In this document: piece after piece, positions 43,617-52,366 of the stretch
How the letters are laid out: each line of letters opens with the position of its first letter
How positions within the stretch are numbered: the first letter of the stretch is position 1
Program-made: the position numbers and the translations under genes
Assembly (NCBI GenBank): GCA_905373795.1
Contig: CAJPUO010000003.1
Span: 1-64,000, forward strand
Length of the DNA stretch: 64,000 bases
Origin: Candidatus Saccharimonadota bacterium
GTDB lineage: Bacteria > Patescibacteriota > Saccharimonadia > Saccharimonadales > Saccharimonadaceae
Reading direction: 5' to 3'
Notes under the pieces: model-generated
Databases searched by the model: none
Seen by the model: only the letters and a program-made list of their open reading frames with translations
Told to the model about the DNA's origin: nothing

Positions 43617-44559
43617 TTATCCAACAGGAGCGCACAGCCTCACATCAACGAAACTACGAGCATTCGATTGATTCTGAGATTCTAATAACGATATATTAGC
43701 TGTGATAACATATATTTCACTATAATAACCATCCCAATCAGCAATTAACGCATAAGTATCATGGTCGTCAGTATATGAACTATTGAATTCACCAGATACT
43801 GCCGGTGCCACTCGTTTACTCCTATGATGAAGCTTTAATAGCGGTATTCCCATGCGAGCCCGGTGCACTTGGTAGGCAATATAGCCAGGAGCTGGTGCTG
43901 TTATTCTATCTTTTTGTGCCACTTTGATATAAGAAGGGCTATCTCCTAATGTCTCGCTATTGTTCGGTAACAAAAAACGTCCATTTATATTCACCATCCG
44001 TAGTTGGCAGACGCCAACTTTGTGCGATACTTGCCATAGCTCGATCCCACATGCCATCTGGGATAGGTACATACAATCCTTTACCCTTTTCTACCCGACT
44101 GTAATCCGCTTTAAACGGGTTTTCAGCAACGGTTTCGTCTTGTGCGACCGTCGACACAAGCTGGCCCAGTGTATCTAGTGGCAGCGTCAATGGCGCCACA
44201 ACTAAATCATAATCTGGCCGTTCTTCTTTCATCTCTGCCAACCGCCCAAAATCAATGCCGCCCCGCGCCAGCTCAGCCGGCGTCGGCATATCGATACCCG
44301 CTCCAGCAAAGATTGTTTCATAATCCTCAAGATCTCGCTCAAATAGTTCTCTGATTTCTGGGTTAGCTATCCTATTTTCCAAACCATTAAAGCCAACTCC
44401 ACCCCTTTCCATAGCTTCGCTAACAGCGCCATCAAGCGCGCCAAAGAGCGCCGCAGAACCAAAACCTTGACTGGCAGCTTCTTGTCTCTCATGGGCTTTA
44501 TCCCAAGCGCTCCCGGCAGCGGTGAGAATTTCCGGTGGAAGAATTTCAGGCATACTCAT
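43617..44559 (-). pseudogene. Paralog of the 48315 protein, frameshifted at a T6 run
   Basis: The first frame (ATG at 44559) reads MSMPEILPPEILTAAGSAWDKAHE and resembles the start of the protein at 48315-49256 (LLPPETLAEAENAW, IANPETRQAF). It runs to residue 195 (EYKWTF) and ends 5 codons later. Skipping one T of a six-T run there enters a second frame (LLPNNSETLGDSPSYIKV...VDVRLCAPVG) of 118 residues. The sum, 313, equals the length of the intact paralog, whose end is also RILSPIG-like. So this is one gene with a one-base insertion or an assembly error. Function unknown. Co-transcribed with the MoxR gene upstream (20-base gap). Confidence 0.7.
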
Positions 44560-44579
44560 ATACTTATCCTAAAAGCCAA

Positions 44580-46352
44580 TCAGCTTTCCTCTGTCTCCTC
44601 ATCATTTTCTGCCTCTTCCGATGTTTTTCTTAGCATTTCCTCTGGCAGCAAATCATGGTACTTAAGGATATGATGCATCACCTTGCGATCATTCTCGTTC
44701 TTGATACCATCCAAAAACGTTTCGCACGCCCGCTTCAGCGATACCACGCCGTAACTGCCAGCAACTTTTCGTAAAATATCCACCATGGTACGCGGCGCCA
44801 GCACTGTTTCCTCCAAGCCAGGACGGTTATCCACCAACTTCTCTGTATCAATAAACTTATTATATCCTTCGCCATTGGTACCGCTAAATATCTGCTGGCT
44901 CAATCGAGCCGCTCTCACAAAATCTTCAAAGTCCCGCTCGTCAATTTCTGGCGGTAATTCGCCCCGTTCCGTCGCCACAGCCGCCATGGCCAGCTGAGTA
45001 TTCTCGCGCGGATATTCGCCATAGCTCTTATCGTGGTCAGGGTAACGCACGCGGTTGATATTCGCCCCAAACCGATTCTGGAACTCAACGCTCAAATCAT
45101 CAACATCCTTATAGCGCTTGGATTTCTCATTAGCCGTGGCAATGATACAGAAGCCCGGATGAACTTCCACGATCCGCCCAGAATCCTCCTGCACCGTAAA
45201 CTTATCGCCTGGACGCAACTGCATTATTTTGTTCAAGCGTTTCAGGAGTTCTGGCGGCATAGCATTGATTTCATCAAGAATGAGCGGCTTACCCTGCTCC
45301 ATGGCGCGGATAATCGGCCCTGGCACAAACTCGCTGATGCTCGCCCCGTTTTTTTCGCGCAGTTCTTGCTTACCCATCAACTGGTAACTGTTGACATCGC
45401 CATACGCACTGATAAACTCTGGTTCAACACCGCAGTATCTCCGCGCCATATACTCCGCCAAAGCGGTTTTCGCGCCGCCCGTTTCACCAATAAACAGTGT
45501 TGGTTCGCCGCGCATCATGGCCGGCAATGTCTCATCAATGATCGTTTGCATTTGCTCGGTCATCAACAAACCGCTGTCTAATTGCCGTTTCCATTCGCGG
45601 ACTTGCAAACGAGTCACTTCTTCCAAAAACTTTTCTTTGCTGCTATTCGGCGGAATCTCAATATTCTCATCAACCTCGGACAATTGCTTTTGTAACGCGG
45701 CTATTCTTCGCCGCTCGCCCGCTGTCAAAGGACGGTCTGTTTTCGCCGCCTTGGCGCGTATGTTTGCCATCTGCTCGCTAATATCCTGTTTTCTGCTTTG
45801 GGCGCGCAAAAACTCAGCTGCCGCGCGAGTCGCTGCCATTTGCTCGCCGCGATATTCCTCGTCAAACCGCTCCATCAGCCCGGCATCTTTACGCAGTTCG
45901 TGTAGTTTCGCATGACACATATACCAATCTTCTAGGTTATCTGCCACATCCGGATGTTCATCCTTGAAAGTTTCCCAGCGCTGCAATTCCTCATCGCTCG
46001 TATCGCGCGGCATATACTCTTCCCAATTCGGCTCTGCCAGACCCAGTAAAAAATTCTCGCCAACTTCGCTGGCTCGTATATCCGGCTCTTCCAAGTTCGT
46101 CTGGCGCCTGGATTCGTTGATGTGCGCAATGTGCGGGGCTGCCAGCCGCTCTAAATATTGCCGATCTCCCGCAGCTGCCGTTCGCCAGTCATCCCTGACC
46201 GCTTGCATACTTTCCTGCAAACCAGCCATCAGCTCCACGACACCGTCCGTCGTTCGATCAGCCGCGTCTGGAGCATAATAGCTTTCCAACACCCGACGCT
46301 CAAGCCGTAATTCAGTGGTGATAGGTTGCGGTTCAGTTATATTCATAGACAT
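44580..46352 (-). CDS. MoxR-type AAA+ ATPase
   Basis: 590 residues. The N-terminal 270 residues are charged and helical, without a known domain and unusually long for the family. The ATPase core has Walker A LFIGETGGAKTALAEYMA (about 286-303), Walker B KPLILDEINAMPPELLKRL, sensor 1 FCIIATANEKS and the arginine-finger region VEFQNRFGA. MoxR ATPases remodel or insert cofactors in partners that carry VWA domains. The VWA gene lies divergently 60 bases away, a typical pairing. AAAAGGT before the ATG. Confidence 0.87.
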   Translation of the reverse strand: MSMNITEPQPITTELRLERRVLESYYAPDAADRTTDGVVELMAGLQESMQAVRDDWRTAAAGDRQYLERLAAPHIAHINESRRQTNLEEPDIRASEVGENFLLGLAEPNWEEYMPRDTSDEELQRWETFKDEHPDVADNLEDWYMCHAKLHELRKDAGLMERFDEEYRGEQMAATRAAAEFLRAQSRKQDISEQMANIRAKAAKTDRPLTAGERRRIAALQKQLSEVDENIEIPPNSSKEKFLEEVTRLQVREWKRQLDSGLLMTEQMQTIIDETLPAMMRGEPTLFIGETGGAKTALAEYMARRYCGVEPEFISAYGDVNSYQLMGKQELREKNGASISEFVPGPIIRAMEQGKPLILDEINAMPPELLKRLNKIMQLRPGDKFTVQEDSGRIVEVHPGFCIIATANEKSKRYKDVDDLSVEFQNRFGANINRVRYPDHDKSYGEYPRENTQLAMAAVATERGELPPEIDERDFEDFVRAARLSQQIFSGTNGEGYNKFIDTEKLVDNRPGLEETVLAPRTMVDILRKVAGSYGVVSLKRACETFLDGIKNENDRKVMHHILKYHDLLPEEMLRKTSEEAENDEETEES

Positions 46353-46412
46353 ATTGACCTTTTAATTGCATAGATGGTATTATATACTATAAATATACGA
46401 TTTGTAAAGAAG

Positions 46413-48299
46413 ATGTCTGAAGTATTGCATATATCAACAAATGACCCGGAACCATCGGCGCCAACGCCCGAACAAGAAGCACTGCTGGAAGAGCGTCAGG
46501 CTGCGCTTGATAAAGCGGCGAGTTTTTTACGCGATCAAATACCAAGTCTACGCCGCTTGACCGGTATGGACGTGTACGTGACAGTTGGCAAGAAATGGGC
46601 TACCAACCTTAAAACTGGCTCATTCACTATCGACCCATCATTCTTCATCGAAAAAGGATACTCGGCTGACCACTGTGTTTTTGCCACCCTGCATGAGCTG
46701 ATGGCGCATGTACGCGATGTCAAGCACGATCCTGCGTTTGCAGCCCGCCAAAATACGTTCATCATGGGTAGTAAAAATCCACAGGAACGGCAAGCGCGCC
46801 AAATTTTTAACAATATCCTGACCGATATCCACGGCAATAAACAGATTATGAACATGCTGCCAGCTATGCGCGAAGTTGCTGCTGATATTTACGACAATCG
46901 CCTATTTCCGATGGAGCGAGATGGTGAGGCGGTTGATTATACCGACATACCAATGCACCTACAATTTCTTTACAAAATCATCCGCCAGGAAATGATACCG
47001 GACAGCGAAACGCCTGTTCGTCAAGAAGTTGATGAAGTGATAAACCAACTGCGCAATTTCCAGGATGGGCAGGTTGACCTTATCTCGTTCCTGACCGATC
47101 CTGGCGCAAGAGGCTCTAGCGGCAAGAAACTTTCCGGCAGCGACCGCTTTGACTATTGGCTCACGCAGATTTGGCCAAGGTACGAAAAGCTCATAGAGCT
47201 TGATAAACAAGAAGCGAAAGATAATCAACAAGATTCTGACTCGCCGCAAAACGATACCGGCGAACAAGACAATAATCCATTTTCTGACGCCTACACTGAT
47301 TATTTCGACAACAGACATCCCGATCCGCTCAGTCCCGAAGAGCATGAAAAAATCCATAAAACCATAAAAAAAGCTAATCAAGACAAACGCCGCGAGAGTG
47401 TAACGCCCGAACAGCGAGAACATAACCGCCAAAGAGAAGCCAATCGCCGCTACCGCGAACAGACCGGGCATTCTCTGCGCGAAAAGGAAAAGTACAACAG
47501 CGAGGTTCGACGCTTTCGTAAGCAAATTGACCAGATGCGCGAAGTTTTTCGATCGGTCTTAAGCGAAGCCGCCGCTACTCGCCGCGGTCTCAGCCGCCGC
47601 GCTCACCAGGATGGCGACGTCCTCGACCCCAACCGTCTAGCACAAACCGTCGCCGACATTAAAAGCGGCGTCGCGCCAGAAGCGTTCCAACGCTATGAAA
47701 CTATCCGCGGGCAAGCAGAATTGAGTTGCAAGACTGACTATTTCTTTGTATTTGACCGCTCTGAATCGATGGCTGGTAAGTCAGCGCAATCCGCCGCCAG
47801 CTGCGCCGTCATCATGCTGGAAGGGCTTGCCAGCATGGAACGCGATATCCGAAAGCTGGAAAAAGAGCAAAATATCGATCTATCCGACTTGTCAGTTCGC
47901 ACCGCGTTGTATACGTTTGGCAGTAGTTCAGTCTGCCATAAACCTCTGAGCAGTAGCCTGAACGATAAACAGCGGCTTGATACCTACGCAGCCATAACTG
48001 CAGCTGATGCGGGTGACACCGCGGATTATTTAGCTCTCCAGGAAATTGCTGGACTACGCCGCGACCACGATCGCCAGCGAATCGTCATTGTCGTGACCGA
48101 CGGCGAGAGCAGCGACCGTAACGCCGCATATGCAGCCATCAACCAGTTGCGCCGCGACCAAAATACTGTAGTATACGGCGTATCAATCGGTTCAATCGCA
48201 GCCGAACAGTTATATGCCCCAAATGCCAAATTTATCGACGACCCCAAAGATTTGCCAAATATACTACAATCGTTTATAGAAACAACTATTCAAGCATAA
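46413..48299 (+). CDS. VWA-domain protein with an N-terminal HExxxH region
   Basis: 628 residues from the ATG at 46413 (MSEVLHIS), preceded by AAAGAAG. The N-terminal part has ATLHELMAHVRDVKHDP near residue 90, a HExxxH arrangement like the metallopeptidase-like region seen before VWA domains in CobT/NorD/DUF2201 proteins. The middle (about 270-400) is charged coiled coil. The VWA domain has an intact MIDAS: FDRSESMAGKS (DxSxS, about 449) and VTDGESSDRN (about 561). No signal or membrane part. Expected partner: the divergent MoxR ATPase. Confidence 0.85.
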   Translation: MSEVLHISTNDPEPSAPTPEQEALLEERQAALDKAASFLRDQIPSLRRLTGMDVYVTVGKKWATNLKTGSFTIDPSFFIEKGYSADHCVFATLHELMAHVRDVKHDPAFAARQNTFIMGSKNPQERQARQIFNNILTDIHGNKQIMNMLPAMREVAADIYDNRLFPMERDGEAVDYTDIPMHLQFLYKIIRQEMIPDSETPVRQEVDEVINQLRNFQDGQVDLISFLTDPGARGSSGKKLSGSDRFDYWLTQIWPRYEKLIELDKQEAKDNQQDSDSPQNDTGEQDNNPFSDAYTDYFDNRHPDPLSPEEHEKIHKTIKKANQDKRRESVTPEQREHNRQREANRRYREQTGHSLREKEKYNSEVRRFRKQIDQMREVFRSVLSEAAATRRGLSRRAHQDGDVLDPNRLAQTVADIKSGVAPEAFQRYETIRGQAELSCKTDYFFVFDRSESMAGKSAQSAASCAVIMLEGLASMERDIRKLEKEQNIDLSDLSVRTALYTFGSSSVCHKPLSSSLNDKQRLDTYAAITAADAGDTADYLALQEIAGLRRDHDRQRIVIVVTDGESSDRNAAYAAINQLRRDQNTVVYGVSIGSIAAEQLYAPNAKFIDDPKDLPNILQSFIETTIQA

Positions 48300-48314
48300 A
48301 GAAAGAGACTACTT

Positions 48315-49256
48315 ATGACTAATTTCGATCTACTCCCACCAGAAACTCTAGCCGAAGCGGAGAATGCCTGGCGTCGAGCTCAAGAAAAGGAGAAAGAGGC
48401 GCAGCTTTCCACTAGTCGGTCGCTTGGAGCTGCTTCATTCTTAGATACGCTCAATACTGCCGTTGAAGAAGCTAAGAAAAAAGATGAAACTGGTTTCGGA
48501 TTAGAGTGTATAGCAAATCCAGAAACAAGACAGGCTTTCATGAAGGCTTTTGAGTTATCTAAGCGTTTGGTTGGCTACCTTGATCTTTCGGCACCAACAT
48601 CGGAGCAAATGATATCCGCCGGAGTTGACTTTCAATATCTAGCCGAACAATTTGAAAGCATGAAACAGCAGGAAGACACTACACCGCACGTTATTCTGGC
48701 ACCTCACGGTCTTGGTAAAGAAAACTGGCTAACTATCGCCAGAAAAATGACTGCAGACACAACTATACCAAACAATCCACTAAAAATTTGTAAGAATATA
48801 CATGGACTATATTTTGGATACAAAATCGGAGTCGTCACTGATGATGTTTGGCATAGCTCAGACCAACCGCCAACTTCAACTACAACTCCAGGATTAGACA
48901 TTTTACCAACTTACCAAGATGAGGACAGTTTGAATATAAATTGGACACTTCGTCTTATTTCTGGCAGGAATGAGTCAGATCACACCCCTATGTCCTACCA
49001 AGAGAGCCAGGAACAAACTCCTCCGATACAACATCAAACTATAGCTGAGGCTTTAACCGATAAGTTTACTAATATATTAGCTGGCAGCGAACCAACAGAC
49101 AGTCCTCTTTGCTGGATATTATGCCGGCAGCCCAATACAGACATCACTAAAAGCTTGTCTGTTTCCTCAAAAATAGACTCTGGTTTTATACACGTTACGC
49201 AAAGATCAATCACTTTGAGAGACATCAATACTCGCATACTTTCCCCAATAGGATAA
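48315..49256 (+). CDS. Hypothetical protein of the MoxR-VWA island (intact paralog)
   Basis: 313 soluble residues. It starts 15 bases after the VWA gene. The N-terminal 110 residues (LLPPETLAEAENAWRRAQEKEKEA...GFGLECIANPETRQAFMKAFE) align with the frameshifted protein at 43617-44559; the rest is more divergent but has the same length. The C-terminal half has beta-type segments (INWTLRLISGR, DSPLCWILCRQP, SGFIHVTQRSITLRDINTRIL). No known domain. Being duplicated next to both the MoxR and VWA genes suggests it is a client or adaptor of that machine. Confidence 0.7.
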   Translation: MTNFDLLPPETLAEAENAWRRAQEKEKEAQLSTSRSLGAASFLDTLNTAVEEAKKKDETGFGLECIANPETRQAFMKAFELSKRLVGYLDLSAPTSEQMISAGVDFQYLAEQFESMKQQEDTTPHVILAPHGLGKENWLTIARKMTADTTIPNNPLKICKNIHGLYFGYKIGVVTDDVWHSSDQPPTSTTTPGLDILPTYQDEDSLNINWTLRLISGRNESDHTPMSYQESQEQTPPIQHQTIAEALTDKFTNILAGSEPTDSPLCWILCRQPNTDITKSLSVSSKIDSGFIHVTQRSITLRDINTRILSPIG

Positions 49257-49297
49257 ATTTATTTCTCACACTGGAATCCTCGCTTCAACAATTTGAA

Positions 49298-49325
49298 AAG
49301 AAAAAGCGCCCAGAATGTGAGCGCT
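49298..49325 (-). terminator. Terminator after hpf
   Basis: Minus strand AGCGCTCA / TGGGCGCT, an 8-bp stem (one G-U) with loop CATTC, followed by TTTTCTTTTC. Confidence 0.75.
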
Positions 49326-49347
49326 TCATGCCAACTTCAGGTATAAA

Positions 49348-49719
49348 TTATTTCCGGCTCAATCCTCGCTTCAACTTAGCCAAAACTCCGCGGCTGCTGC
49401 CGACATGCGTTAAAACGTCATCCTTATACTTTCGCACCTGCCCATTTAACTTCGCCTCAACTATATCCACCGCTGCTAAAACGTTCATCGTCGAATCTTT
49501 GGCAGTAATTTTCTTATCTGGCACGTTAATAATAACCTCAACCTCGTACTTGTTACCGCCAGGGTTGTCAATCTGCTTAATCTTCACGTCAGCGGTCGCA
49601 CTCTTGCGGGCATGCCGCGGCAAATATTTACCCAGTGACCCAACCTTACGTTCGACGTATTTTTTTGTCGTATCTGTCAATTCGTATTTGACGCCGGTAA
49701 TGGTAATATCTTTAATCAT
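49348..49719 (-). CDS. hpf: Ribosome hibernation-promoting factor (short form)
   Basis: 123 residues. It opens IKDITITGVKYELTDTTKKYVERKVGSLGKYLPRH and continues ADVKIKQID...YEVEVIINVPDKKITAKDSTMNVLAAVDIVEAKLNGQVRKYKD, the S30AE domain that sits in the ribosome's mRNA and tRNA channel during starvation. There is only a short basic tail instead of the C-terminal dimerisation domain, so it is of the short HPF/YfiA type. AGGAGG lies 6 bases before the ATG, the strongest ribosome site in the window. Confidence 0.93.
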   Translation of the reverse strand: MIKDITITGVKYELTDTTKKYVERKVGSLGKYLPRHARKSATADVKIKQIDNPGGNKYEVEVIINVPDKKITAKDSTMNVLAAVDIVEAKLNGQVRKYKDDVLTHVGSSRGVLAKLKRGLSRK

Positions 49720-49741
49720 TTTTTCCTCCTATTATTACGCT

Positions 49742-50194
49742 CTAGCGCGGCAAAACAACGCCCGCCTCCTTCGCTATTTTTAGTAATTCTTCGTTAATAA
49801 TGAGCAGCTTTTCCTTCGACGACATTTTAGCAAAGCTAGCGCTCATAAATGATTTGTTCGGCTTGCCGTAAATAACATCGTATATCTCTTTAATGTCGTT
49901 CGTCAGTGCCTGCAATTCACCTTCAACTCGACCGAGCCGATCTTTAACTTCGCGCATCTCGCTTTCAACCCCATTGAGTCGGCTTTTAACTTCACACATC
50001 TCGCTTTTCAGACTAGAGACGTCTTCTTTCAGTCCAGAGACGTCTTCTTCAACCGAATCAAGCCTAGCCTCGATCCTATCAAACCGCTTGTCATGCTCGT
50101 CAAATCGCGGCAAAACAACAGTTTCCAAGGCCTCGACCACGCCATCGGCGATCGCGCCCTTGATCCATTGCTTGTCGTCATTAGTCAACGCCAT
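49742..50194 (-). CDS. Coiled-coil hypothetical protein
   Basis: 150 residues. Residues 30-100 repeat a heptad pattern (RFDRIEARLDSVEEDVSGLKEDVSSLKSEMCEVKSRLNGVESEMREVKDRLGRVE), a long parallel coiled coil, between an N-terminal helix (DKQWIKGAIADGVVEALETVVLP) and a C-terminal helical pair. No signal or membrane segment. Similar to small phage- or CPR-type coiled-coil proteins of unknown role. AGGAGGG precedes the ATG; 22 bases separate it from hpf, so the two are probably co-expressed. Confidence 0.7.
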   Translation of the reverse strand: MALTNDDKQWIKGAIADGVVEALETVVLPRFDEHDKRFDRIEARLDSVEEDVSGLKEDVSSLKSEMCEVKSRLNGVESEMREVKDRLGRVEGELQALTNDIKEIYDVIYGKPNKSFMSASFAKMSSKEKLLIINEELLKIAKEAGVVLPR

Positions 50195-50212
50195 ATACCC
50201 TCCTAAGCTCTA

Positions 50213-51454
50213 TTATATCACCTCGCGGCCATTCATGTACGGACGAAGTACTTCCGGCACCGTCAAGCTGCCATCATCGTTCTGGAAATTCTCTAAAATC
50301 ACCACCAATGACCGCGCCAACGAAACCGCCGTACCATTCAAGGTGTGAACCGACTCAATACTACCATCCGCTCGCCGCACCCGAATGTTCAAACCGCGCG
50401 CTTGATAATCTGTACAATTTGAGCAGCTCGTCAGCTCGCGGTAGGTCTCATCAACTGGCGACCAGTACTCGATGTCGTATTTTTTGGCAGCCGGCGCGCC
50501 CAAGTCACCCGCCGCGATATTCACCACATGGTACGAAATGCCGATTTGCTGCCACAACGCTTCCTCGACGCTGAGGATTTTTTCATGAATCTCCTTAGAC
50601 TGTTCCGGCAAACAGAACGCGTACATCTCCAATTTGCTAAATTGGTGCACTCGGAACAATCCACGCGTATGCTTGCCGTACGTTCCTGCTTCCTTGCGGT
50701 AGCATGGACTGTATCCCGTATACAACAGCGGCAAATCTTTCTCGTCCAAAATTTCATCAGCGTGATAGCCGGTCAGCGGCATTTCCGCTGTCCCGATCAG
50801 CGTCAAATCCTCGCCCTCGATCACATATTCGTTGCTGCCCTCGCCCTTCGGCGTAAAGCCCGCGCCCTCTGCTGTGCGTAAATTCACCATGTGCGGCACA
50901 GTCATGAACGTAAAGCCTTGTTTCATGACATAATCCAGCGCAAATTGCGTGACAGCATTTTCCAGCAGCGCCAAGTCGCCCTTAAGGTAGTAAAACTTCG
51001 CACCAGCCACTTTCGCGCCGCGCTCAAAGTCCACCCAACCACGACTGACAGCATAATCCAAATGATCTTTCGCACCCGTTTTACGCTCGCCGTAAGCCTT
51101 TACCTCAACCGAGTCTTCCTCGCCGCCAAGCGGCACGTCATCAAAGGTGATGTTCGGCACATTTTTTAGAATCGCTGCTACTTTTTCCTCGGTGGATTTT
51201 AAATATCCCTCGCGCTCTGCCAGCTCAATTTTCAGTTGCTTTCCCTGGTCGATCAGCTCCTGGTCTGGGCGGCCGCCCTTCATCTTCGCTGAGATTGCAT
51301 TTCGCTGTTCACGCAGTGCCTCAACTTGTTTTTGCAGATCGCGGCGCTCGTCATCCAATTGCAACATTGTTGCAATATCGACCGCGTAACCCTTGTCATT
51401 TGCCGATTTTTGCACCAAATCAGCATTTTCTCTAATAAATTTGATATCTAACAT
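50213..51454 (-). CDS. serS: Seryl-tRNA synthetase
   Basis: 413 residues from the ATG at 51454 (MLDIKFIRENADLVQKS). It charges tRNA-Ser. The N-terminal coiled-coil arm (about 25-100) that grips the tRNA, motif 2 region SPCYRKEAGTYGKHTRGLFRVHQFSKLEMY and motif 3 (LNGTAVSLARSLVVILENFQ) are clear. TATAAT is exactly 6 bases before the ATG, which fixes the start over an earlier in-frame codon at 51472. Confidence 0.96.
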   Translation of the reverse strand: MLDIKFIRENADLVQKSANDKGYAVDIATMLQLDDERRDLQKQVEALREQRNAISAKMKGGRPDQELIDQGKQLKIELAEREGYLKSTEEKVAAILKNVPNITFDDVPLGGEEDSVEVKAYGERKTGAKDHLDYAVSRGWVDFERGAKVAGAKFYYLKGDLALLENAVTQFALDYVMKQGFTFMTVPHMVNLRTAEGAGFTPKGEGSNEYVIEGEDLTLIGTAEMPLTGYHADEILDEKDLPLLYTGYSPCYRKEAGTYGKHTRGLFRVHQFSKLEMYAFCLPEQSKEIHEKILSVEEALWQQIGISYHVVNIAAGDLGAPAAKKYDIEYWSPVDETYRELTSCSNCTDYQARGLNIRVRRADGSIESVHTLNGTAVSLARSLVVILENFQNDDGSLTVPEVLRPYMNGREVI

Positions 51455-51479
51455 GCCCTCATTATATACCAATTTTGGC

Positions 51480-52319
51480 TTAAACGTGAGAGATTATCCC
51501 AGCGCCAAGCAGCCCTATTATCGCCAGCCCCAACGCAAATCGATAAATTATAAACGAACGAAAATTATTGCTTTGTATAAACTTAAGCAGCCAGGACACT
51601 GCCGCATAACCCACGACAAACGAAACCGCAGTAGCAATGATGGTTGACGTCCAACCCACGCCGCCGGAAATGTGCTTATACTTGGTGACGACCTCCAATA
51701 GTCCTGCCGCCACCAAAGCCGGAATCCCTAAGAAAAAGCTCAGTTTCGTGACCGATACGCGGTCAAATCCGCGGAACAAACCAACAGAGATTGTCGCACC
51801 AGAACGGCTGACCCCAGGAATCAGCGACAGACATTGCCCCATGCCAATCGCCAGCGTATCCTTCCAGTTCGTCTCTGCTTCATTGCGCTTATTTTTTGCC
51901 GCCCGATTATCCGCCAGCCACATCACCACGCTCCAGCCGATCAGCCCGATTGCCACAAACCACAAACTCCTTAGCACCGTCTCAACTTCATGCTTAAACA
52001 ATAAACCGACGACAGCGATAGGAATTGAACCAATGATGATCGCCCAGCCGTATTTATAATCAAACTTCCGGCGCGCCCGTTTCCACCACAGCCCGCACCA
52101 CCAGGCTTGCAGAATTCGCCAAATATCGCTCCAGAAATAAATTACCGCCGCCAGAATTGCCCCAATTTGGATCACCGCGGTAAATGCCACCACGCTCGGA
52201 TCGTCGATTTTCATCCCCATCAATTTCTCGACAATCGTCAAATGTCCAGTCGAAGAAATCGGCAAAAACTCCGTAATTCCTTCAACAATACCAAGGACAA
52301 TCGCCTGCCACCAAGCCAC
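51480..52319 (-). CDS. uppP: Undecaprenyl-diphosphatase UppP (BacA)
   Basis: 279 residues with about eight membrane segments. It recycles the lipid carrier of wall synthesis. GIVEGITEFLPISSTGHLTI and GMGQCLSLIPGVSRSGATIS are the two conserved motifs with the catalytic Glu, Ser and Arg. It begins with GTG at 52319, preceded by GAAAGGT at a rather long distance. Membrane enzyme; complete. Confidence 0.95.
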   Translation of the reverse strand: MAWWQAIVLGIVEGITEFLPISSTGHLTIVEKLMGMKIDDPSVVAFTAVIQIGAILAAVIYFWSDIWRILQAWWCGLWWKRARRKFDYKYGWAIIIGSIPIAVVGLLFKHEVETVLRSLWFVAIGLIGWSVVMWLADNRAAKNKRNEAETNWKDTLAIGMGQCLSLIPGVSRSGATISVGLFRGFDRVSVTKLSFFLGIPALVAAGLLEVVTKYKHISGGVGWTSTIIATAVSFVVGYAAVSWLLKFIQSNNFRSFIIYRFALGLAIIGLLGAGIISHV

Positions 52320-52366
52320 GCTTAAAAATTACCTTTCATCTTTTAAGTGTAGCATTAGCAGGACAA

